From the NCBI GenBank assembly GCA_044464175.1, contig JBIQLO010000032.1, forward strand, positions 1 through 26,599: a stretch of 26,599 nt of DNA, in the 5' to 3' direction. A model generated the notes under the pieces. It ran no database searches. It saw only the letters and a list, made by a program, of their open reading frames with translations, and was not told the origin of the DNA. This document shows, piece by piece, positions 21,286 to 26,599 of the stretch (position 1 is its first letter; the number at the start of each line of letters is the position of its first letter). Position numbers and translations under genes: made by a program. The stretch comes from JBIQLO01 sp044464175 (GTDB lineage: Bacteria; Planctomycetota; Phycisphaerae; Tepidisphaerales; Tepidisphaeraceae).

Positions 21286-22860
21286 ATGAGCCATTGGCTT
21301 TTGACAATCCTTCTGTTTCTCCCGCTGGTGGGAATGGTGGCCGTGCTGCTCTCGCCCACGCGCTCGGCCGTGCGCGGCGTGGCGCTGGCGACATCGCTGC
21401 TCACGCTGCTTGTGTCGCTGTCGCTGCTGGGGGTGTATGACTGGCATGGACCGGCTCAGGGAGCGGCGGCTTACGCCTATCAGGAGAACAGCCCGTTCGG
21501 GGTGATTCAACTGGTGCAGCGGGCCGACTGGATTCCCGCCTTCCACGTGCAGTATCTGGTGGGCGTGGATGGGCTCTCCCTGCCGCTGGTGATCCTGACT
21601 ACCTTCATCAGCGTTCTGGCCATCGCCGCTTCCTGGAGCGTCCAGAAAATGGCCAAGGGGTACTTCGCCCTGCTGCTGCTGCTGGAGACGTGCATCCTGG
21701 GCACGTTCCTTTCCCTCGACTTCTTCCTCTTCTACGTCTTTTTCGAAGTGACGTTGCTGCCGATGTACTTCCTGATCGGCATCTGGGGCGGTCCGCGGCG
21801 GGAATACGCGGCCATTAAATTCTTCCTCTACACGCTGGCCGGCTCGATCGCCCTGCTGATTGTCCTGATCGGCATGTATCTCTATTGCGGGTCGTTCGAC
21901 CTGATTTATCTGGCCTCGCCGGCGGCGCGGGCGAAATTCGCCGCCGGTACCGCGCTGTTCGGGGCGGGCAAGGCATTCTTTCTCCTGCTGATGGCAGGCT
22001 TTTTGATCAAGGTCCCGGCCGTGCCGCTGCATACCTGGCTGCCTGACGCCCACGTCGAAGCGCCCACGCCCGTGAGCATGATCCTGGCCGCCCTGCTGCT
22101 GAAGATGGGCGGCTACGGCATCCTCCGCCTGGCCTATCCCCTCTTTCCCGACGCCGCGCGCACCTTCTGGCTGCTGTTCGCGGTGATCGGGGTGGTAAGC
22201 ATCATCTACGGGGCCCTAGTGGCGATGGCGCAGCGCGACTTCAAGCGGCTGGTGGCCTATTCCTCCGTCTCGCATATGGGCTTCGTCGTGCTGGGAGCGG
22301 CCGTCATGACGCCGCTGGCGCTGAACGGGGCATTGTTCATGATGGTGGCCCACGGCATCACCAGCGCGATGATGTTCTTCGTGGTGGGCGTCATCTATGA
22401 CCGGGCGCACCACCGCGACCTGAGCCGCCTGGGCGGCATTGCCGGGGCCATGCCGGTCTATACCGGCTTCTCCACCGTCGCCTGCTTCGCCAACCTGGGG
22501 CTGCCGGGGCTGTGTGGCTTCGTCGGGGAAATCATGGTGCTGCTGGGCGTCTTCCAGGCGGCCCGGTCCGACTCCATCCTGCACCTGGCGCAGGGCGCCC
22601 CCCCGGCGGCCTTCCACGCCCTGGCGATCATCGCCACCGGCGGCATCATCCTGGGGGCGGCCTACACGCTTTGGGCGCTGCAGCGGGTCTTCTTCGGCCC
22701 CCTGCGAAGCGACTACAAGGACTTTCCCGACGCCAGCGCCCGCGAAATCGCCGTCTTCGCCCCGCTGGCGGTGCTGGCGATCCTGCTGGGAATCGCCCCG
22801 ATGCTCTTTTTCCTCCTGACGGATTCCACCGTCACAGCGCTGTTGAAGCTGATGAGCTAA
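21286..22860 (+). CDS. nuoM: NADH-quinone oxidoreductase subunit M (NuoM)
   Basis: Second antiporter-like proton-pumping subunit of complex I. 524 residues, typical size, about fourteen helices. Motifs: VDGLSLPLVILT, FFEVTLLPMYFLIGIWGG with the conserved Glu, KVPAVPLHTWLPDAHVEAPTP with the pump Lys, SMILAALLLKMGGYG, DFKRLVAYSSVSHMGFV, and GLPGLCGFVGE. Last nuo gene here: nuoN, which normally follows, is absent, and the next gene on the strand is pilM after 253 bp. No clear ribosome site precedes ATG 21286. Confidence 0.96.
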   Translation: MSHWLLTILLFLPLVGMVAVLLSPTRSAVRGVALATSLLTLLVSLSLLGVYDWHGPAQGAAAYAYQENSPFGVIQLVQRADWIPAFHVQYLVGVDGLSLPLVILTTFISVLAIAASWSVQKMAKGYFALLLLLETCILGTFLSLDFFLFYVFFEVTLLPMYFLIGIWGGPRREYAAIKFFLYTLAGSIALLIVLIGMYLYCGSFDLIYLASPAARAKFAAGTALFGAGKAFFLLLMAGFLIKVPAVPLHTWLPDAHVEAPTPVSMILAALLLKMGGYGILRLAYPLFPDAARTFWLLFAVIGVVSIIYGALVAMAQRDFKRLVAYSSVSHMGFVVLGAAVMTPLALNGALFMMVAHGITSAMMFFVVGVIYDRAHHRDLSRLGGIAGAMPVYTGFSTVACFANLGLPGLCGFVGEIMVLLGVFQAARSDSILHLAQGAPPAAFHALAIIATGGIILGAAYTLWALQRVFFGPLRSDYKDFPDASAREIAVFAPLAVLAILLGIAPMLFFLLTDSTVTALLKLMS

Positions 22861-23113
22861 ATCGCCAAGCGTTCGGCGTCCGATAATTGCCCCTCGCCCC
22901 AGCCCGCCTCTGGGCTTCAGCGCCCCTGCATCCATTGAATTGCTTCTCCCGCGGCCCCGCTTCCCTCTCCGGATCGCGCGCTTCATTGCCGCGCCCGAAA
23001 GGCCGATAGGACCGATAGAGACGGATTGGTTTACCGGCTCCGGCGCGGGTTCCCCGGATTACCTGATTTGCCCGGGCGAACGCCGAATCGTAGATCGGGG
23101 GTGGAGACGACGA
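22861..23113. other. 253-bp gap between nuoM and pilM
   Basis: No gene is supported. It contains a short AGCCC/GGGCT hairpin (22901-22916) without a T-run, and a tandem 9-mer (GGCCGATAG at 23001-23009, GACCGATAG at 23010-23018). The pilM promoter probably lies here, but I see no convincing -35/-10 or -24/-12 pair. The reading frame of pilM stays open upstream to 22940, but those codons lack PilM-like sequence. Confidence 0.5.
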
Positions 23114-24328
23114 ATGCTGGGATTTGTGCAAAAGTGGTTTTCCGCGCCGGCCAACCCCATCGGGGTCGATTTCGGCGCGGATTGCCTGCGGATGGCTCAG
23201 GTGGACGGCTCCGGGCCGGAGCCGCGCCTGATCGCCGCCGCCTGTTGTGATGTGCCGGGGCATGTCCGGGAGGATGCCGCTGCGCGGCTGGCCTGGTTCT
23301 CCCAGGCCGCACGCGACCTGTTGGCCCAGGGGAAATTCCGCGGGCGCCGGGCCGCGTTGGCGCTGCCGGCGGCCTGTATGCAGGTCCAGCATCTTCGGAT
23401 GGCGAAAATGGAGCCCGAGGCGCTGAAAAAGGCGCTGCCGTGGGAATTGAAGGGCAAGCTTCCGATGGACCCCTCGGCCGCCCTGCTGCGGCATCTGGTG
23501 GCGGGGGAAATCCATGCCGGCCAGGAGCCGCAGACCGAAGTCATTGTCATGGCCGCGGCGCGGGGCATGGTCGAGCAGTTCCTGGCGGCGGCCGCCAAGG
23601 CAAAGCTGGATGTGATCGGAATGGATGTGCAGCCCCGCACCGTGGTGGACTGCTTCAGGCAAATCTATCGGCGCAAGACCGACGCCGAGGCGACCAGTTG
23701 CTTTGTGGATATCGGATACAGCGGCACGCGGGCGGTGATCGCGCGGGGCGCGGAAATTCTCTTTGCGCGGGTGATTCCGATCGGCGGCGAGCAGTTCAAT
23801 CAGGCGGTGGCCGACCGAATGAAGATCACGCCCGAGGAGGCGCGGCTGTTGCGGCTCAAGGCCGCCCTGGAGCCGCCGGAGGCGGCGGTGGAACCGCAGG
23901 AAGCCCCGCCGCAGGAAGAAGGTCAGTCCTTTGCGCTTCTGGAGGCGGGACTGAAGCGGTCGGCTGAGGCGCAGGCGCCGGCCCCTCTGGAAAATGAGTC
24001 CCGCCGCGTGGAGCAGGCGGTCATGGAACCGGCCAATCGCCTGGCCGAGGAACTGGATTTATGCCGGCGCTACTACGAAGCGACCTTCGTCAGCCGCCCG
24101 GTGGACCGCCTGATTTTCGTCGGCGGCGAGGCATGCCAGCGGGGCCTGTGCCGCCAGATTGCCCGGCGGCTCTCCCTGGCCGCCCAGGTCGGCGATCCGC
24201 TGGTGCGCATGGGCCGAACCAGCGAAGTGGGCATTGAGTCGGGGATCGACCGCCGCCAGCCGCAGCCGGCCTGGACGGTGGCGATTGGATTGAGCCTGAA
24301 TCAGTTGCCGGTGAGCGCCGGCCGCTGA
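23114..24328 (+). CDS. pilM: Type IV pilus assembly protein PilM
   Basis: Cytoplasmic actin-like ATPase that binds the N-terminus of PilN and links the pilus alignment complex to the motor ATPases. 404 residues from ATG 23114, with GGAG at 23103-23106. Motifs: PIGVDFGADCLRMAQV (first phosphate loop), LPAACMQVQHLRM, CFVDIGYSGTRAVIARG (second phosphate loop), ARVIPIGGEQFNQAVADRM, and RLIFVGGEACQRGL (adenosine loop). About 45 residues rich in Pro, Glu and Gln (roughly 252-297) interrupt the fold, explaining the excess over the usual ~350. First gene of pilMNOP; pilN follows after 31 bp. Confidence 0.92.
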   Translation: MLGFVQKWFSAPANPIGVDFGADCLRMAQVDGSGPEPRLIAAACCDVPGHVREDAAARLAWFSQAARDLLAQGKFRGRRAALALPAACMQVQHLRMAKMEPEALKKALPWELKGKLPMDPSAALLRHLVAGEIHAGQEPQTEVIVMAAARGMVEQFLAAAAKAKLDVIGMDVQPRTVVDCFRQIYRRKTDAEATSCFVDIGYSGTRAVIARGAEILFARVIPIGGEQFNQAVADRMKITPEEARLLRLKAALEPPEAAVEPQEAPPQEEGQSFALLEAGLKRSAEAQAPAPLENESRRVEQAVMEPANRLAEELDLCRRYYEATFVSRPVDRLIFVGGEACQRGLCRQIARRLSLAAQVGDPLVRMGRTSEVGIESGIDRRQPQPAWTVAIGLSLNQLPVSAGR

Positions 24329-24359
24329 GGTGCGGCGCGGGTTTGGAACGAGGAGTGCC

Positions 24360-25046
24360 ATGACTGCTACAAATGACCTGAGCTTCCTGCCGGAGGACTA
24401 CCTCAAGCGCAAGGCGCAGCGGCGATCCAACATCATCTGCGCGTCCCTGTTCCTGGTGGTCATGGCCGCGATCGGGACGGCCTTCCATTTTGCCGAGGCC
24501 TCCATGGCCGATCTGGAGCGTCAGCATGCGGCCGTGGCCCGGCACTACGCCGAGGCGGCCCGCCGGATCGAGCAGGTGAAGCTGCTTCAGGACCAGCAGC
24601 GGACCATGGCGGCCCAGGCGGAGTTGAGTCAGTCGCTGCTGGAAAAGATACCCCGCAGCTATCTCCTGGCCCAGATCACCAACGCCCTGCCCGCGGGGGT
24701 CTCCCTGCTGGATTTGCAGATGGAATCCAAACGCCGCTCCGCTCCGGCCGCGCCGCAGACGCAGTTCCAGAAGCACGGCAGCCGCTTGAAGGAGAAGGAC
24801 GCCCCGCCGGCGCCGCAGCCGCAGGTGTTTGATGTGCATCTGAAGCTGGTCGGCGTGGCCGCGACCGATGTGCAGGTGGCGCAGTTCATGGGGCAACTGC
24901 TGCGATCCAAGCTGCTGGAGGAGGTCAACCTGACCTACAGCCAGGAATTCAAGCAGGAGGATGAAATGCTGCGCAAGTTCGAGATCGAGATGCGGCTGAA
25001 TCCGAACGAAGCGGTGGCCGGCGGCCAGGGGGACGGTCGGTTGTAG
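24360..25046 (+). CDS. pilN: Type IV pilus assembly protein PilN-like
   Basis: Single-pass inner-membrane protein of the pilus alignment complex that pairs with PilO. 228 residues from ATG 24360, preceded by GAGGAG. A short cytoplasmic N-terminus with NDLSFLPEDYLKRKAQRR (PilN contacts PilM through this end), a transmembrane helix at about 21-41, a coiled coil at about 50-95, then an alpha/beta domain (LLAQITNALPAGVSLLDLQM ... LKLVGVAATDVQVAQFMGQL). A Pro/Gln/Lys-rich insert (about 125-155) separates the two halves of that domain. Assignment relies on order, topology and the fimbrial assembly (PilN) pattern. Confidence 0.85.
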   Translation: MTATNDLSFLPEDYLKRKAQRRSNIICASLFLVVMAAIGTAFHFAEASMADLERQHAAVARHYAEAARRIEQVKLLQDQQRTMAAQAELSQSLLEKIPRSYLLAQITNALPAGVSLLDLQMESKRRSAPAAPQTQFQKHGSRLKEKDAPPAPQPQVFDVHLKLVGVAATDVQVAQFMGQLLRSKLLEEVNLTYSQEFKQEDEMLRKFEIEMRLNPNEAVAGGQGDGRL

Positions 25047-25071
25047 GGATGCACACCCCTGCGTGCTCACT

Positions 25072-25099
25072 GTGAACGGCCAACCGTCAACGGCCGGAG
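25072..25099 (+). repeat. Period-7 tract between pilN and pilO
   Basis: GTGAACG, GCCAACC, GTCAACG and GCCGGAG in register. The last unit also gives the strong GGAGGT ribosome site of pilO. The word GTCAACGGCC matches tract two upstream of sppA. Confidence 0.55.
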
Positions 25100-25106
25100 G
25101 TGCATT

Positions 25107-25667
25107 ATGAAACTGGGTATGCGTGAATTAATTTTCCTTGGGGCGATGCTGACACTGCTGGGCAGCGCCTACTTCTTCTTCTTCAACAAGGTCAACCAGC
25201 GGCGGGCCGAGTTGCAGGCCGACATCGCCCTGAAGCAGAAGACGCTCGATGAGGTGCGGCGGGCCACCGCCGGCATTGACGACCTCAAGGGAAAGATCGG
25301 CGAGCTGCAGAAGGCCATCGCCTTCTTCAACTCCAAGCTCCCCCAGGAGAAGGAGATCGACAAGATTCTCAAGCAGACCTGGAAGATGGCCGAATCCGAT
25401 ACGCTCCAGACCAAGTCGATCAAGACGCTCAAAAGCCGCAAGGCGGCCGGTTACAGCGAGCAGCCGATCGAAATGGACCTCAGCGGCAATTTCAACGGCT
25501 TCTATTCGTTTCTCCTGCAACTGGAAAAGATGCCGCGCATCACGCGCATCACCGACATGCACCTGAGCAAGATCAACGGCCATGACGGCGAGATGCGGGC
25601 GCGGCTGACAATGAGCATCTTCTTCGAGCCCGATGGCTCGCGGTCGACTCTGGCGGCGGCACGGTAG
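25107..25667 (+). CDS. pilO: Type IV pilus assembly protein PilO
   Basis: Inner-membrane partner of PilN. 186 residues: a transmembrane helix (about 7-26, ending in YFFFFNKV), a coiled coil (about 30-75, RRAELQADIALKQKTLDEV and following), and a C-terminal ferredoxin-like domain with YSEQPIEMDLSGNFNGFYSF and LEKMPRITRITDMHLSK, the usual PilO signature. GGAGGT stands 7 bases before ATG 25107. Followed by a PilP-like gene after 38 bp. Confidence 0.92.
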   Translation: MKLGMRELIFLGAMLTLLGSAYFFFFNKVNQRRAELQADIALKQKTLDEVRRATAGIDDLKGKIGELQKAIAFFNSKLPQEKEIDKILKQTWKMAESDTLQTKSIKTLKSRKAAGYSEQPIEMDLSGNFNGFYSFLLQLEKMPRITRITDMHLSKINGHDGEMRARLTMSIFFEPDGSRSTLAAAR

Positions 25668-25705
25668 AGGCATCAGGCCGCACCGGCGGCCCAAGGGAGA
25701 ACAGC

Positions 25706-26371
25706 ATGAGTGATCTGCACGAGGAACAACTGGATGCCCCGGAAGATGGCCTTCAGCAGGCGCTGGGGGAAGAAGAGGCGGATTTCTCCATCGAATCGCC
25801 TAAAAAGCCCCCGATCGCGCGCGGCACCCTCGCCCTGCTCGGCCTGGCGGCGGCCGGCGTGGGCGGACTCTATTTCATGTACCTGCGCGGCGGCCCCCAG
25901 CGCGCCGACGCTTCCACCGCAGCCCAGGTCCGGGCCGCCGACCAGACAATTCACGGCTTCCTGAAAAACAGCGCCCAGGGCCGGCCCATGATGGAGCAGT
26001 TGCTTCATAGCACCCAGCAGGTTGTGCAGCGCTTCCTGAGCTACCCCAGCGCAACGCAGATTCCGCTCAAAGACCTCAAGGCCAATCCCTTCCGCCGCGC
26101 GCCCGCCCCGCTGGAGACCCAGCAGCGGCAGATCAGCCGCCTGGAGGAGCAACGCCAGCGGGAGGCCGCCCGGGCCGCCCTCCTCAAATCGGCCCAGTCC
26201 CTCAAGCTCCAGTCGGTCTTCCTGGGCACCAATGTCCGAACCTGCGTCATCAACAATACCCTCTGCCGCGAGGGGCAGCAGGTGGGCGAATTCACCGTGG
26301 AGACGATCACCAGCGGGGGCGTCATCCTGAAATCCGGACAGGAACGCTTCGAACTGAAAATGGGCGGATGA
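25706..26371 (+). CDS. PilP/GspC-like pilus periplasmic linker protein
   Basis: 221 residues in the pilP position. An acidic cytoplasmic N-terminus (about 1-38), one transmembrane helix (about 40-58), a periplasmic helical linker with Gln/Arg/Ala-rich coiled coil (about 130-165), and a small C-terminal beta domain LKLQSVFLGTNVRTCVINNT / CREGQQVGEFTVETI / GGVILKSGQERFELKM. That domain follows the HR-type beta-sandwich pattern of PilP and GspC, which contacts the secretin. Unlike classic PilP it lacks a lipobox and is anchored by a helix, as in GspC. AGGGAGA precedes ATG 25706. Function inferred from position and C-terminal pattern. Confidence 0.65.
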   Translation: MSDLHEEQLDAPEDGLQQALGEEEADFSIESPKKPPIARGTLALLGLAAAGVGGLYFMYLRGGPQRADASTAAQVRAADQTIHGFLKNSAQGRPMMEQLLHSTQQVVQRFLSYPSATQIPLKDLKANPFRRAPAPLETQQRQISRLEEQRQREAARAALLKSAQSLKLQSVFLGTNVRTCVINNTLCREGQQVGEFTVETITSGGVILKSGQERFELKMGG

Positions 26372-26376
26372 CCGCT

Positions 26377-26439
26377 GAAAATCGCCGACCGCAGGCCGGC
26401 CATTGGAAACCGACAACCAGCAACTGGCAATTGACCCGC
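26377..26439 (+). repeat. Period-7 tract between the pilP-like gene and the ATPase gene
   Basis: Nine heptamers in register, clearest at GGAAACC, GACAACC, AGCAACT and GGCAATT (26405-26432), running directly into ATG 26440. CAACTGGCAA is shared with the nuoL-nuoM tract. No Shine-Dalgarno is seen. Confidence 0.7.
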
Positions 26440-26599
26440 ATGTTCACCCGACGCACAACCTCGCCCCCCTCCGCCGCCCAGACGCTCGATGAGCCGCTGC
26501 CGGACCTGGACCAGCTCTGGCGTCCCGATGAGTCCTCCAGCCGCCAGAGCGTCGAGGCGCTGCTGCTGGAGCGCGGGCAAATCACCGAGGAGCAGCTGG
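26440..26599 (+). CDS. PilB/GspE-type pilus assembly ATPase, N-terminus only
   Basis: 53 codons are visible before the window ends. After a Pro/Ser-rich start, SVEALLLERGQITEEQL matches the opening helix-turn of the N1/MshEN domain common to PilB and GspE (typical form LGELLVERGLITEEQL). As the gene after pilMNOP, an extension ATPase is the most likely product, but a PilT or other MshEN-containing protein is possible. The start codon is immediately preceded by repeat DNA, so ATG 26440 is likely but not certain. Confidence 0.65.
   Translation, partial: MFTRRTTSPPSAAQTLDEPLPDLDQLWRPDESSSRQSVEALLLERGQITEEQL

Noticed and set aside
19391..21394. Very long open frame antisense to nuoL (minus strand)
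   Set aside because: Composition is Gln/Arg/His/Pro-rich with no family motif; it is the mirror of a GC-rich membrane gene. The same applies to antisense frames over murE (4324-5961) and copA (14464-16404).
22980..23113. c-di-GMP (GEMM) or other riboswitch ahead of pilM
   Set aside because: I looked for GEMM-type conserved segments because pilus genes often carry them; none of the expected motifs is present.

Overview
The window reads as a stretch of chromosome from a GC-rich, Gram-negative, didermic bacterium. It encodes a LpxL-type acyltransferase, meso-DAP peptidoglycan enzymes, a proton-pumping NADH dehydrogenase and a type IV pilus inner-membrane complex. My best guess is Planctomycetota, perhaps Phycisphaerae. 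That rests on gene style (a small CxxC zinc-ribbon membrane protein, pilMNO beside respiratory genes, a partly dispersed cell-wall cluster) and not on any marker I could search. No rRNA, tRNA, CRISPR array, transposase or phage gene is visible.

Layout. 1-1.7 kb: 3' part of mutS. 1.7-4.2 kb: a stand-alone receiver protein, a lipid A-type acyltransferase and a GT4 glycosyltransferase. 4.5-8.6 kb: murE-murF-mraY, a tightly packed peptidoglycan precursor operon. 8.6-11.9 kb: a UbiE/MenG methyltransferase, a GT39 membrane glycosyltransferase and a small zincin. 12.0-13.8 kb: an SppA-type lipoprotein protease, a zinc-ribbon membrane protein and a protein with a long Asp/Glu tail. 14.0-16.7 kb: csoR-copA, copper export under a clear CsoR operator. 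16.8-22.9 kb: nuoH-J-K-L-M, the membrane arm of complex I without nuoI or nuoN. 23.1 kb to the end: pilM-pilN-pilO-pilP-like and the start of a PilB/GspE ATPase, the type IV pilus alignment complex.

The most unusual signal is not a gene. Many gene junctions carry short DNA tracts with a strict 7-bp period. They fall into a few word families: GAAGACA-like, CAAATAA-like, GGCAACT/GTCAACG-like and NNNNCCC-like. Some form hairpins; the nuoK-nuoL gap holds a perfect 24-bp inverted repeat, AT-rich in a GC-rich background. The same kind of sequence also lies in frame inside conserved proteins: a loop of the GT39 enzyme, the last residues of NuoJ and MurF, and the P/N-domain region of CopA. Separate short palindromes sit inside MurF and UbiE. 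This looks like a dispersed heptanucleotide and palindromic repeat population that occupies ribosome-binding regions and is tolerated within reading frames. It recalls cyanobacterial STRR heptamers and Rickettsia palindromic elements but is not obviously either.

Functionally the window is mostly envelope biology: precursor synthesis (MurE, MurF, MraY), outer-membrane lipid and sugar modification (acyltransferase, GT4, GT39), envelope proteolysis (SppA), copper export, respiration (Nuo, UbiE quinone methylation) and pilus assembly.
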